NCBI RefSeq assembly: GCF_023973825.1 | Contig: NC_090127.1 | Coordinates: 1,522,001 to 1,586,000 of the forward strand | DNA length: 64,000 nt | Origin: Plasmodium brasilianum | Taxonomy: Eukaryota; Apicomplexa; Aconoidasida; Haemosporida; Plasmodiidae | Direction of reading: 5' to 3' | Part shown: positions 41,907 through 53,414 of the stretch, piece by piece | How positions within the stretch are numbered: position 1 is the first letter of the stretch | Layout of the letters: each line of letters begins with the position of its first letter | Program-made: the position numbers and the translations under genes | Notes under the pieces: model-generated | Database searches by the model: none | What the model saw: only the letters and a program-made list of their open reading frames with translations | What the model was told of the DNA's origin: nothing

Positions 41907-43025
41907 CTAATATAGAAGCAGTTCAGGGAGGTACTTATATAACACGGGGCCGTGTGTAAAATTCAACTAAAGGAAGATGACTTCTTGAAAAAATGCAGGT
42001 AACAATTGTGAAAAATTGAGAATGAAGAAGGGCGGAAAAAAACCATAAACATGTATATATTATACATATATTTATGCGTTCATATGTTCATAATTTCATA
42101 TGTTCATACGTTCATACGTTCATATGTTCATATGTTCATATGTTCGTACGTTCATATGTTCATATGTTCATACATTCATGCGCATAAATGTGCATATATC
42201 TCTGAACACGTCAACTTAACCAGTGGCTTTTCTTTTTAAATAAAAGGTAAACATGATGATGAAAACAAAATTGTAGAAAGCTCATAAAAGTGTAAAATCA
42301 TGGCTGTGCAATATCGAAGCTCAATATTTCATTTTAAATAAACACTATATTATATATTATATATTAAATATTATATATTACATTTTATACATTATACATT
42401 ATACACAATGATACGAAAAGTTACGGTATCATTAACGGGATAAATTAAAACAAAACTGAATGATATTTTGCATTTATTAAAAACACCATATTCTTTTAGT
42501 ACGTAAAACTTAGTTCAATGCATAGGAAATCAAAAATATTACACTAATTTTATTGAAAACATAAGAAAATAAAAAAAAATAATAAAAATAATGTATAAAA
42601 TAAAAATACAAGAAGTCGGTGGTGTGATATAATTTTATAAGGTATTCTCTTCCCATATCATTTGATATAAAATATTGTATAGGTGAAGCACTTCATACTA
42701 TTTTATTTATTTGAATAAATTGTTTTTTTCTCCCCTTACTAATAACAAATTAAAATTATTATATAGGAAAAAAAAAAACATATATAAGGAATATATTTAA
42801 CACAATTAAACTTACAAATACGTGAAAATGAAAATATTTGTATATATATTATACACATATATAAACATATATATAAAAATGTATATATGTATATATTTAT
42901 TTATATATGCCAAGAATATTGCAGAATATTAAATAAAAACACAATTTCAGCAACTGCACGTTTCACGTAAAAAGGATATTATTCGTATGTTTTATAATTT
43001 TATCATTTTGTTAAAAAAAAAAAAA
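41907..43025. other. Intergenic region with an 8-base repeat
   Basis: Region between two plus-strand genes. At about 42097-42178 there are roughly ten copies of GTTCATAY (8 bases), which produce a short meaningless open frame. Palindromic (TATAT)n stretches follow at 42340-42410. No coding exon is supported. Confidence 0.6.
42097..42178. repeat. 8-base tandem repeat GTTCATAY, about ten copies
   Basis: Near-perfect units GTTCATAC/GTTCATAT with one GTTCGTAC variant, located about 200 bases downstream of the DUF3429-like gene stop codon and about 850 bases upstream of the G3PDH start. It is not part of a gene. Confidence 0.9.
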
Positions 43026-45250
43026 ATGTATAGAAACCTTTTAGATATATTGAAAGAAGGCCCACTTAAGGTAAAATTAAAGAATAAAAAAAAGAAGTAA
43101 AAAAAAAAAAATTAAATAAAATAAATGAATAAATAAATAAACAAATATATAACAAGCACAATGGCGCATTAACATTTTTTATATAACTGTATAATATTTG
43201 AAATAAAGCATAAAACAGTAAGAATTTTTTTTAGTATATTTTCTGAAATAAGTCACATTACATTTATATAGATAAATCTACAAATGTACGTAAAATTATT
43301 TGTATATTTATACGGACGTACATTCACAAAGGTGGTTATGGGGACTGCTTAGAATGCTTAGGAAAATAACTTACTAATATATACCCATATATATATATAT
43401 ATGTATATATATTTACGCTTATATGTACACATTTTCCCTATGAACAGATATCAATACTGGGAAGCGGAAACTGGGCTAGCGCAATTAGCAAGATTGTTGG
43501 TACCAATGCAAAAAACAATTATTTATTTGAAAATGAAGTAAAAATGTGGATTCGAGATGAAATAGTAAACGGAGAGAAAATGGTGGACATAATTAATAAA
43601 AAACATGAAAATACCAAATATTTACAGGGTGTTCCTTTACCGCATAATATTGTGGCTTATTCTGATATGTCTAAGGTTATAAATAATGCTGATTTATTGA
43701 TATTTATTATCCCATCACAATATTTGGAAAGTGTATTACATTTAATTAAAGAAGACAAATCAATTAAAATAGAAAAACATGTAAAAGCCATATCATTAAC
43801 AAAGGGTTTCATTGTCAAAAATAATAAAATGATACTCTGTTCAAAATATATTAGTAATTCTTTGGATGTTCCTTGTTGTGCATTGTCTGGTGCTAACATT
43901 GCTATGGTAAGTAAAACAAACTTAAAGAGTGCATACATATATATTTATATTAGTCGTTGTAAAACAACAAAAAAAGAATGCATATATACTTATGTAAATG
44001 AGCTTGCTTATTATTGATATATTACGTTTTCATAATATGCGCATATACATATAATTTGTATCTATTTAAATTCTTTTATATAACAGGATGTTGCAATGGA
44101 ATGCTTCTCAGAAGCTACAATTGGAGGAGATGACAAAGACGCATTACCAATTTGGCAAAGGGTCTTTGATATGCCTTATTTTAAAATAAATTGCGTTAAT
44201 GAATCAACTGGAGTTGAAGTAGGAAAAAAAAAAAAAAAAAAGAAACACCAAACAGTTGCACACACTGCAAATGTATAAAAGCAATACGATACCTTTTTTT
44301 TTTTTTTTTTTATCATAATATATAATATATATTATATATTATATGTTATATATTATATGTTATATATTATATGTTATATATTATATGTTATATATTATAT
44401 GTTATATATTATATGTTATATATTATATGTTATATATTATATGTTATATATTATATGTTATATATTATATGTTACGTGTTATACGTTATATACCACGTGT
44501 TGTATATTATGTCTTATGAATTATATTTTGTGCTACTTAGATTTGTGGAGCCTTAAAAAATATTATAACGTTAGCAGCTGGATTTTGTGATGGTCTAAAT
44601 GTTTCTCCAAATTCCAAGTCGGCAATTATACGAATTGGAATTAACGAAACAATGCTTTTTGCAAAAAAATTTTTTAATTACTCGGATGTTAGCATACTTC
44701 TTGAAAGTTGTGGAATTGCTGATATTATTACTTCCTTTTTAGGGGGAAGGAATGCAAAATGTTCTGCTGAGTTTGTAAGGTGCCAGTTGAAAAAGTCATG
44801 GGAAGAACTGGAGAATGAAATACTCAAGGGGCAAAAATTACAGGTTAATGATTCTTTCATTATATGGAAATATATAAATTAAAGCGTACACACACAAAGC
44901 ACTTTGAAAGGAAAAAAAAAAAAAAATATACATATATACATATATATATAAGCATATAAACATACATACATATAAGGAATAAAAATAATGCTGTAAAAAT
45001 ACATATAGTAAGCACACATAAGGGGGTAACCTGTTAGCTAATATATATTTCGATTTAACAAAAAAAAAAATTTTTCTTTTTACAGGGAACTGTGACTTTA
45101 AAATATGTTTACCAAATGATTAAAGAAAGTAATGCAACCCATGAATTTCCCCTTTTTACGATTCTTCATAAAATTTCATTTGAAAATGAAGAGCCCACAA
45201 ATTTATTAAAAACATTTATGAATTACACAATTTCGACAGTAAACCCTTGA
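43026..45250 (+). CDS. GPDH: NAD-dependent glycerol-3-phosphate dehydrogenase, five exons
   Basis: Interconverts dihydroxyacetone phosphate and sn-glycerol-3-phosphate, linking glycolysis to membrane-lipid synthesis and NADH balance. Exons 43026-43070, 43448-43906, 44087-44218, 44541-44843 and 45086-45250 are all phase 0 and give 367 residues, the normal length of the GPD1 family. Visible sites: the Rossmann motif ISILGSGNWASAISKIVG at the start of exon 2; the LTKGF segment with the active-site lysine; LSGANIAM; the second catalytic lysine in CGALKNIITLAAGFCDGL; and the substrate-binding RGR-type segment replaced by ITSFLGGRNAKCSAEF, where the usual GR-N-x-K/R-x-x-x-x-F is kept. There is no targeting peptide, so it is probably cytosolic. 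Intron 3 carries a 14-base repeat array. Confidence 0.95.
44331..44475. repeat. 14-base tandem repeat inside intron 3 of G3PDH
   Basis: About ten copies of GTTATATATTATAT, intact in the centre and drifting at the 3' side (GTTACGTGTTATAC). It is open in two plus-strand frames and so mimics a coding frame, but the splice borders of the surrounding intron (44219-44540) and the conserved enzyme sequence on both sides show that it is removed. Confidence 0.93.
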
Positions 45251-46090
45251 TGTAAATGTTAATGTATATACGTATGTATATACACGTGTATGTATTTATT
45301 TATATGTGTATATATGTATATACACACGTATCATATACGGCTATCACCTTAAATAATATGTGTAAAATAATGTTTTTGTTTAATTTTTACTATAAATCAT
45401 GATTTTGCTTCCACATTTTATTTCAGATAAATTCTTATATTGTACATTATTAACTGTTCATTATTTTTATTCTTTTTAAAAGATAAAAATACAATTAATG
45501 TAGTATAAATGTGGCTTAAATCAAACAATTGGAATAATTCATCTTCATATATTTTTCTTTGATTTTTTATTAAAAATTAAAAAAAAAAAAGGAGACACGT
45601 GAAAAAATATATAATTATCGCTTAACAAATATATATATGTATATGCACATATATATATTAAAATATTGTGGTTCGATGTATTTTTTGTTTTGATTAAATA
45701 ATTAGAAAATGTTGTCAACAAAAAATTGAAAAAATATATCACAAAAAATAAGTTAGGTAATGTATCTTGAATATTACATATTATGTAAATAATACACATG
45801 TATTTTTATTTCCACCAAATGAACCTCAAAAAGAAAGGATTAAACTAAAAATCTGAATTGAAGTTAAGGGAATATAATCTTTAAATACAGACATTCATGT
45901 ATGTTGTAAGTGTGTTTACCAGAATAAATTAAAATTAAAAATAAAATTTAAATATCAATGTTGGGCAATATCTTGAATTAATTATTATTTCGTAATTTTT
46001 ACCTTCATTTCTTTGAATATATATATGTATATACACACACATATATACTACATATCAGCACTTTTTTAAAAGGGTCTTAATGCGCAAAAA
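45251..46090. other. Convergent intergenic region, no gene
   Basis: G3PDH (plus) and SRP19 (minus) both end here. AT-rich with several (AT)n tracts; no coding signal. Confidence 0.6.
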
Positions 46091-46528
46091 TTAGTTAATA
46101 GTTTGGCATATCTTTGTCTTCATCCTTGTTTTTTTTTTTTTTTTTTTTTTGGTTAAGCTGTTAGAATTAACTACAACATTAGCATCTACATTTGCTTTTA
46201 CAGTTTGTAATTTCAATCCAATTTCTTTCATTAAAGCAAATTTACTTAAAGTCTTATTTTCTGTATCAGGCATCTTAATTCGTATTCTCCCTTCAACTAG
46301 CCAATCTCGTGGATAGTATTTATTTTTTTCTACAATGCATGGGATATTTAATTCTTTACAAGCTAGTGCAATATCATCTACTGATGGATCTACTACACAA
46401 TACTTTAAATTTATTCGTCTTCCTTCTTTTACCTTTTTTTTTTTATTTAAATAATTGGGATATATTATTTTCCATCGTGAAAAGTCTCTAGCGTCATCAT
46501 TTACATTTGTTACTTCAGGATTAATCAT
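46091..46528 (-). CDS. SRP19: Signal recognition particle 19 kDa subunit
   Basis: Binds helices 6 and 8 of SRP RNA and primes them for SRP54, in co-translational targeting to the ER. A single-exon protein of 145 residues, close to the eukaryotic family length. Recognisable segments are RWKIIYPNYLNKKKKVKEGR, the RR-I-N core followed by YCVVDPSVDDIALACKELNI, and NKYYPRDWLVEGRIRIKMPD, which matches the KxYPRdw..-GRVRVQL pattern of SRP19. The C-terminus is a run of lysines (TKKKKKKKTRMKTK), as expected for an RNA-binding tail. ATG at 46526-46528. Confidence 0.94.
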   Translation of the reverse strand: MINPEVTNVNDDARDFSRWKIIYPNYLNKKKKVKEGRRINLKYCVVDPSVDDIALACKELNIPCIVEKNKYYPRDWLVEGRIRIKMPDTENKTLSKFALMKEIGLKLQTVKANVDANVVVNSNSLTKKKKKKKTRMKTKICQTIN

Positions 46529-47572
46529 TCTTCCTTTATAGGCATATATATATAAATATGTACATACAGAAACGCGGTTACTTTTTTTACTTTTCTAATT
46601 AAGCATTAAATATAAATATTGTAAAACCATGTATTCGTTATAGTGCCTAAAATCTATATATAAACGAAACATAATGAAAAAAGAGTTTGTATTATATTAA
46701 CCATCAATAATAGGGAATGTAGTAATCCATATACAACAAAAAATATATTTGACAAAAATTAAAACATCTTAATTTTTTTGAAAATATACAAATCTGCCAC
46801 CATCAGGGGTAACAAATATAAAACGCAAAAAAATAAGTCAACATATAAATGTAAATTGCCCATTAAATTTCAAAAAAAAAGAAATAAATTATATCCTTAT
46901 TATCTTTTATTTTTCTTCATTATTTGCAACACAAGTCATGCTATGTAAAAGACTATTTTAAGCAAATTTTTATTGCTTTGCAGTGCGATTTTCATTCCTT
47001 ATATTTCTATTTGTGAAAAGATGCTTAACAATAACTTTTCTTCCTTTCCTTTAATTTTTATTTCTTAAATTTTTGAATTACTTGAATGAAAAGAATGAGG
47101 AAAGAAAAAAATATTTAAATATATACATACTTGTCACCGTTATATTTTACATTTTAACATATTTGATAATATGAAAAAAAGCATATGGAGGAACTTTAAA
47201 AAAAAAAAAAGTTGAAATGTTTATATTACAATTTTACTTGTAAGAGTTCAAACCCTTTAACAGAAAATTTGTGACAATTTATATATGGAGAACAGTTAAA
47301 AAAAAAAAAAAAAGAAAAGCAGTTACTAATGAACACTTTTAAAAAATATATGGATTAACATATATTCGAAAAATAAAATTTTTTTAAGTGTAAGCAAATA
47401 TTGCCCTTGAGCATAAATTTTCATTCCTATTAAAAAAATTTGAGCGCGTTTAATTTTGCTAATTTTCTATGTTTTGTTTTTTTTTATCGTTTACCAGTCA
47501 TTCATGGTCTTATTTTACATAAGATATAAATTTAATAATGCTTAAAAAAAAAGGGGGGGAAAAATATAATTC

Positions 47573-47606
<34 letters not shown>

Positions 47607-48442
47607 TTTTATATTAAGATTTACTTAAAATTTAAAAGGGAAGTTTTAATTTTAAAAGAGAGCACATTTGTATTAAAAATTCCTTTAAGTCCTATATTTT
47701 TTATTTTTTTTTAAATTATATCATTAATACCTTATATAGTTATACTGAATTTAAAAACAGGGGACAACATATATGTATATATTTATTTATACGAACATAT
47801 ATATGCATATATGTATATATATATATATATATATATACATGTGCATTTATTATTTATATATAAAAGTCGTGTGAGGCTATAAACAAAATTATAAGGGATT
47901 TAATGCTGCCATATAGAATAGTTTTGCTCAAATATTCAATACATGAATGTGTACATGTATATATATATACGAACTCCTAAATTCGTAGCTCTGCAAATTA
48001 ATGTGTTTGAGGCATGTGAATCTTGAGAAGGGAAGATTATGTTTTGGAAAAGTCAATAATTAAAAAAAAAGTTATATAAAAATATTTAATATAAGCTTTT
48101 TATTTTAAGTGTTTCATTTATTTTTTTCATTTTGCGCATTCTAAGGGATAAAAGGAAGAAAAATCTTGTATTGCATATTTCGTGTGTCAGATATTTGTGC
48201 AAATATAAGACATGATCATGATGTGTATATATAATAACCAGTAAGATAAATTGTAATCTAATAAGAAAAATGAAGATAATTTCATTAAAAATAAACAAAA
48301 TTTATAAGACATTGAGATTCAGAAGTCTGTCATGAGCATTTTTATATAATAAAATTTGACCATCATAAAAATGAAATAATAGAAGTCATATAAATCAGCA
48401 TATATAGCAATAGTAGTAATAGTAAAAGAAGTGAATTTTAAA
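46529..48442. promoter_or_regulatory. Divergent intergenic region (SRP19 / large membrane protein)
   Basis: 1.9 kb between two genes pointing away from each other, containing both promoters. AT-rich with (AT)n at 47574-47600 and 47812-47837. I see no exon-like island or specific motif. Confidence 0.5.
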
Positions 48443-50902
48443 ATGTTTAAGAAGTGTTTCTTTTTTTTAATAATCTCTATATTTAGTATAATTTTAGCGC
48501 TATATAATAAAGTAAAGTACGAAAATGTTGGTGTAAATTATTATAGTAGTGAAAATAACAATGGAGGGAGTAGTAGCGAACGTAGCCGAAGGCATGGTAG
48601 TGATAGCAGCAAGGGTAGTTATAATGGCTGTGAATTATCAGATGATTATTGTTCTGTTGATTATATTGGAGATATTAAGGAAACCCAAGGAAGTAAGATT
48701 GTAAGTTATAAGGACACACGTATTAATAAAGTTAAGAAAACATTTAGTCAGATGTTTCATCCCATTTTTTCAGAAATGAATTATGAAAGTACAGGTAAAA
48801 ATGTTATCTCTTTATTTTTAGAATTTTTTGATAATGCAAAAATGTTCACAGTTGTTTCGATGAGATCAAGTTATCATATGCTACATGCATATGGAATAGT
48901 ATTAATATCACTACTAAAGATTCTCTTTTTGTGGTTTATTATTATTGAACCATATATGCAATGGTTGTTTTTTGAATTAAAAAAATTTTATATAGATTTA
49001 GATTACAAAACGAAGAAATATATATTTAGTACGATATGTTTTTTTATAGCATTTCTTTACTTTGTTTACACTGGTATTATAAATTATATTTTAAATAAAA
49101 TTACCAAGTTTTATAAATACTTGTTAAAAAAAGTATTTGGAATAAATAATTTCTTATTTAATGTATTTCCATATATTATCAGCTGTCTGCTATATGCTAC
49201 ATTGGTAAAAACGGTACCTATATATTTCATTTCCTTTTTTATTTATTCTTGCTTTTTTCCATTACCGTCCATATATTCAGTTGTTATAATTATAAAATAC
49301 ATATATTTACCAACCATAAACGATTGTGTTATTAACGCCTTAACACAAACATTAAAATGCAAAAATGACGAGACAAATGAGCAATATAGCATTTTAAATG
49401 ATAACGAATTTGTTGAGTTGATTCATTCCGATGACGATTCTTATAATAGGCATTCAGAAAAAAAGAAGAAAAATTTGGAAGCAACACGTAAGGAGAAAGA
49501 GGATAAGCAAGAAACAGTATGTAAGAGCGACAAAAGGGAAAAAATAGCAGGAAGGGTTGCATTAGAGGAGGAGGTTAAAGACGAGGGAAAGAACAAAGTA
49601 AAGGATGAAGTAAAGCACGAAGTAAAGAACGAAGTAAAGCACGAAGTAAAGAACGAAGTAAAGCACGAAGTAAAGAACGAAACAGGGGGTGAAGTTATGG
49701 ACGAAGTAGTGGACAAAGTAAAAGAAAAAGTAATGGACAAAGTAGAGGACAAAATAGAGGACGCATTATATGACGAAAAAACAGATGACGTGCAGGAAGC
49801 GGAGGAGATAAAAGAAACAAAGTACACAAATGATGAGCACGAAACAAGCGAAGTAACAGGAAAAAAAGTGAGTAATATGGACAAAAGGAAAAATAATAAA
49901 AATGACGAAGATGAAATAAGCTCGAGAGTAAAAAGTTCCAAGAAAAAGAAATTATTTTCTTTTAAGTTAGATAATTTAAAGTTTATTCCAAAAAAGAAGA
50001 AAAAAGAAAAAATGAAAATTGAAAGATCTATGGAGATAGAATGTATAGACAACAAAGAAAATAATTATGAATCTTTAGATTTATCAAAAACAGATAATGA
50101 AAATAATGTTATTTGTTATGATGTGTCAATTTTATTAGAATATTGGTTATTTATTAACATTCTGAAGTTCTTAAATTTATTTTTTTTTTTCCGCAAATAT
50201 AACAAAGGATCCTTTATGTTTGAGTATTTTACATTATTTGTTATATGTATTAATATTAGCGAAAAATTACACGAATTTATGTTTTTAAAAAATTACAAAT
50301 CGTCCATTTTAGTTCGTTTTTTAAAAAAATTTTTAGTAAGTACTGTAGATTTTCTTTTATATTCTTTATTTAATATAAGATTAGAAAGTGAAGACAAAAA
50401 AGGAAAAAATGGTACGGATCCAAATTTGAAGTATGCTGAAAGAAGTAATATATTAATCAAGTTATCAAAAATAGTAAAAGAAAAGCTAAAATTGAATGAA
50501 ACAGTAAAATTCAGCCTTACATGTTTAAAATCGGTTATTACAGAAAATGTAGTGGAAAGTGTTAAATTACCAATTTATATAAAGATTTTTATTAATATAC
50601 TAATTTATATGCCTCAGCTAATATTGTTAATTTTTCCTTCTTTCATTCTTAAAATATATTTTGCTTATTTCTTTTTTATTTTTCCAATATTTGGATCACT
50701 CAAAAGTTTAGAAGAAAAAAATTCAGCACATAATAAAATTTATTACATTTGTTATTTCTTTTTTTACAATATTGCCTCGGTAACCGTAAATCATGCTTTT
50801 TTCAAGTGTTTGCCTTTTTATAATTTATACAAAATTTTAATTACCATTCTAGTTCAAACCATTCTTAAATATATTTTTAATGCTCTTAAGGGAAGGAAAT
50901 AA
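48443..50902 (+). CDS. Large multi-pass membrane protein with charged repeat loop
   Basis: 819 residues from the ATG at 48443 (the open frame extends 12 bases further up without an ATG). The N-terminal hydrophobic segment (CFFFLIISIFSIILALYNKV) could be a signal anchor. A Ser/Gly-rich linker follows, then four membrane helices (about 155-290), a long charged cytosolic loop (about 300-540) and a second membrane block of about five helices (about 555-815). The loop contains a degenerate array of EVKNEVKHEVKN/VKDEV units (about 49591-49770), giving an alternating charged helix. The second block begins DVSILLEYWLFINILKF and later has FFFIFPIFGSLKSLEEKN, which faintly recalls the paired helices of REEP/HVA22 ER-shaping proteins; that resemblance is weak and I do not assign it. 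No enzyme motif is visible. Confidence 0.82.
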   Translation: MFKKCFFFLIISIFSIILALYNKVKYENVGVNYYSSENNNGGSSSERSRRHGSDSSKGSYNGCELSDDYCSVDYIGDIKETQGSKIVSYKDTRINKVKKTFSQMFHPIFSEMNYESTGKNVISLFLEFFDNAKMFTVVSMRSSYHMLHAYGIVLISLLKILFLWFIIIEPYMQWLFFELKKFYIDLDYKTKKYIFSTICFFIAFLYFVYTGIINYILNKITKFYKYLLKKVFGINNFLFNVFPYIISCLLYATLVKTVPIYFISFFIYSCFFPLPSIYSVVIIIKYIYLPTINDCVINALTQTLKCKNDETNEQYSILNDNEFVELIHSDDDSYNRHSEKKKKNLEATRKEKEDKQETVCKSDKREKIAGRVALEEEVKDEGKNKVKDEVKHEVKNEVKHEVKNEVKHEVKNETGGEVMDEVVDKVKEKVMDKVEDKIEDALYDEKTDDVQEAEEIKETKYTNDEHETSEVTGKKVSNMDKRKNNKNDEDEISSRVKSSKKKKLFSFKLDNLKFIPKKKKKEKMKIERSMEIECIDNKENNYESLDLSKTDNENNVICYDVSILLEYWLFINILKFLNLFFFFRKYNKGSFMFEYFTLFVICINISEKLHEFMFLKNYKSSILVRFLKKFLVSTVDFLLYSLFNIRLESEDKKGKNGTDPNLKYAERSNILIKLSKIVKEKLKLNETVKFSLTCLKSVITENVVESVKLPIYIKIFINILIYMPQLILLIFPSFILKIYFAYFFFIFPIFGSLKSLEEKNSAHNKIYYICYFFFYNIASVTVNHAFFKCLPFYNLYKILITILVQTILKYIFNALKGRK

Positions 50903-52076
50903 TCACCCATTCTTATTTATGTAACTCTACTTACTGCTTTGTTTTTTCATCATTTTGCTTTTTGATTACTTTGATTTTTCGTTTTTCTGATTTTTTTAAT
51001 TCATTCAACACATTTCACTACTTTTATTTTGTTGTATTTTTTTTTTTTGGTATTATACAAAATTTTCTTATGATTGTTTACATCATATGGAAAAGAGAAA
51101 TATTTTATTTTGTTAATTCCATAAACTATTATAAATTAATTAAAATATTTAAGTTGGCAATTTTTAATTACCTCCGGCTTTGTTTCTTTTTATAAAAACA
51201 ATTCATTCAAGTGCTCAAAAAGGAGATAAATGTATTACCTGTGCACTCATAAATAAATGTGCGCGCAAATGCATTTCCACGTAATATTCTTTTTTTTTTG
51301 AACATACTAATCAATTTTAACAAAAATTATGATAAAAAATTTTAAAATTTTAAAATTTAAAAATTTTTTAGGACTTTCATATAACATCTACTAATTAACA
51401 TAATTTTAACACGTGTCCATATTGTTGTATGAAAAAGGAATTCTCTCTTATTGTAAAAAAAAGTTTTACATATACACTTTTTTTTTTTTTTTTTTTTTTT
51501 TTCACAACTGTCTATTTCGCTAAAGAAGAAACATTTAACACAATGACATTAAAAAAAAAGTTCATTTATTAAACTTTTAATCAATTTTTACAAATTTTCT
51601 TTTTATAATAAAGCATATATACATAAAACTAGAACGGAAATTCTTTTTATCATAAAATGTATCACTTCTGTTGCTTTTCAAAAATTATAGTACTTTATTA
51701 AATGCAAAATGTATAGACGTGTGTGTTTAATTTTTTTAAATTTCTTATAAAAAAAGAAAAAAGTGAAATAAACCACACAAGCATATGTATGTATTGATGA
51801 AATTAAACTTTTAAACATATTCTTAAAATAGCTCACTCATAATTTATAGTCCTCCTATACATACTTATATATAAGCATATACATGTATGTTTTGTGGATA
51901 AAAATAAATATACAAAGATAATATAGCGCTGGCAGAATAACTACATAAATATTATAGATATAAAAAGATAATAGAAAATCAAAAGAACTTAAAGATTATA
52001 TATAAAAAATTATTTATAAAATTGAATTTTGTTACTGACATAAAACATTAACACGCAAATTAAACTTAAAAAAAAA
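50903..52076. other. Intergenic region, no certain gene
   Basis: 3' flank of the large membrane-protein gene. A 77-codon frame at 50962-51195 is Phe/Ile/Tyr-rich and without codon structure. T runs at 51478-51501 may mark 3' processing. Confidence 0.55.
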
Positions 52077-52300
52077 ATGAATTTTGTATTCCCATTATAT
52101 TTTGCAGCTAAAACGTAGCTTATTATTCAAGTATAAATTAAAGTCATAAAAAAAAAAAAAAAAAAAAACAGAGAAATAAAAAAAGAAAACAACTTATATT
52201 TTTATAATGTATGTGAATTAACTTCTTTATACACATTTTAAGGAAGCACTACATTTTTGCTTTGTATCGTTGGAGTAATTGGGATATACTTAACAAAAAG
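52077..52300 (+). CDS. Candidate small gene, antisense to and abutting the MDV1 3' end
   Basis: ATG at 52077 begins MNFVFPLYFAAK plus two bases, then a donor GTAGCT (52115). After an acceptor ACATTTTAAG the island 52243-52300 continues in the matching phase as KHYIFALYRWSNWDILNKK, followed at once by a donor GTATAT. These 31 or so residues have an even, aromatic-rich composition unlike the surrounding DNA. How it ends is not clear. The next acceptor (52356) opens a frame antisense to MDV1. A donor inside exon 2 (GTAATT after TGG A) joined to the same acceptor would end the protein after one more codon. Reading through gives a hydrophobic tail to 52468. It could also be a conserved antisense transcript. 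Function unknown. Confidence 0.33.
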
Positions 52301-52352
52301 GTATATATTATTTTCCTTTTCTTTTTTTTATTTTATTTCTTCCTTGTATGTT

Positions 52353-53414
52353 TTAGTCTAAAATGTTATGTTTCTTTATTTCTTTTTTGTGTTGTTTTAA
52401 TTCCTCCTGCAGTTTATTTTCGTATTCTTCAATTAATTCGTTTACAAAATTGTCAGTTTCTTCAATAATATCATCATGGCTTGTGTCATTTTCATTATTT
52501 GTTTCATTTTCGTTAGTTGTTTCATTTTCATTATTTGTTTCATTTTCATTATTTGTTTCATTTTCATTATTTGTTTCATTTTCGTTACTTGTTTCATTTT
52601 CGTTACTTGTTTCATTTTCGTTACTTGTTTCATTTTCATTATTTGTTTCATTTTCGTTACTTGTTTCATTTTCGTTACTTGTTTCATTTTCGTTACTTGT
52701 TTCATTTTCGTTCCTTGTTTCATTTTCATTATTTGTTTCATTTTCATTATTTGTTTCATTTTCGTTATTTGTTTCATTTTCGTTATTTGTTTCATTTTCA
52801 TTATTTGTTTCATTTTCGTTATTTGTTTCATTTTCGTTATTTGTTTCATTTTCGTTATTTGTTTCATTTTCGGTGTTTGTGTCACCTTCATCGATTTTAA
52901 GTTTACTTGAATTTTGGCTATGCAAAGCTTTTTCAAATTTTTCATATGATTTTTTTGATAAAATAGGTTTAAGCGCTTCTTCTAAATGTCTATCCAATAA
53001 ATCAGCTGCTCTCAGACCTATGTATTGAGATATATCCTTGGCATAATTTTTTAAATCATTTAAAACTTGATCACTTATATTCTCATTATCACTTATATTT
53101 TTGTCTTCTTTTAAATAACCCCCTAATTTATTCTTTATCTTATTAGCTAACTCATCAGCTAAATCATCTTTCAGCTCATCTAAATCTTGGGTATTTTTTA
53201 AATATCCATTTTTCATTAGATCCGCATAATTATATCCCTTATTACTCCATACCGTAGATAATCCATTATCCTTTGAATTAAATTTTAAATTATTTTGATT
53301 CCCATTATTTTGCGAAGTTCCTGTATTAATACACTCATAGTACACATTTTGAAGAGTTAAATAAAAGTGAAATAGACACAAGATATTTAATATTGAAAAA
53401 TTTAAAAACTTCAT
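52353..53414 (-). CDS. MDV1: Male development protein 1 / PEG3 (gametocyte egress protein)
   Basis: A Plasmodium-specific secreted protein of gametocyte osmiophilic bodies, needed for efficient gamete egress from the host red cell and studied in male development. 353 residues: signal peptide (FLNFSILNILCLFHFYLTLQ, about 3-22), a helical core (about 75-165, with DELKDDLADELANKIKNKL and YIGLRAADLLDRHLEEALKP), a repeat array (181-312) of 22 NENETN-type hexapeptides, and a charged helical tail (about 313-353, ELIEEYENKLQEELKQHKKE). From memory the P. falciparum protein is about 220 residues, so nearly all the extra length is the repeat. It is adjacent to and co-oriented with CelTOS, with which its core appears to share a pattern. 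The name is based on synteny and core composition; no catalytic motif exists. Confidence 0.83.
   Translation of the reverse strand: MKFLNFSILNILCLFHFYLTLQNVYYECINTGTSQNNGNQNNLKFNSKDNGLSTVWSNKGYNYADLMKNGYLKNTQDLDELKDDLADELANKIKNKLGGYLKEDKNISDNENISDQVLNDLKNYAKDISQYIGLRAADLLDRHLEEALKPILSKKSYEKFEKALHSQNSSKLKIDEGDTNTENETNNENETNNENETNNENETNNENETNNENETNNENETNNENETNNENETRNENETSNENETSNENETSNENETNNENETSNENETSNENETSNENETNNENETNNENETNNENETTNENETNNENDTSHDDIIEETDNFVNELIEEYENKLQEELKQHKKEIKKHNILD
52479..52874 (-). repeat. Coding 18-base array in MDV1, 22 hexapeptide units
   Basis: Twenty-two contiguous NENET[NSRT] units. The first is TENETN, the last NENDTS; variants cluster as NENETS blocks of three, which suggests block duplication. 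The array is open in several frames on both strands, which explains long spurious frames over this stretch. Confidence 0.96.

Noticed and set aside
44357..44590. Open frames of repeated MLYIICYILYVIYY type
   Set aside because: They are produced by the 14-base repeat within intron 3 of the G3PDH gene and interrupted by well-supported exons.
52363..53028. Long plus-strand frame rich in Phe, Ser and Val opposite MDV1
   Set aside because: Antisense reading of the NENETN array; MDV1 has a signal peptide and family features on the minus strand. Only the small island at 52077-52300 remains of interest.
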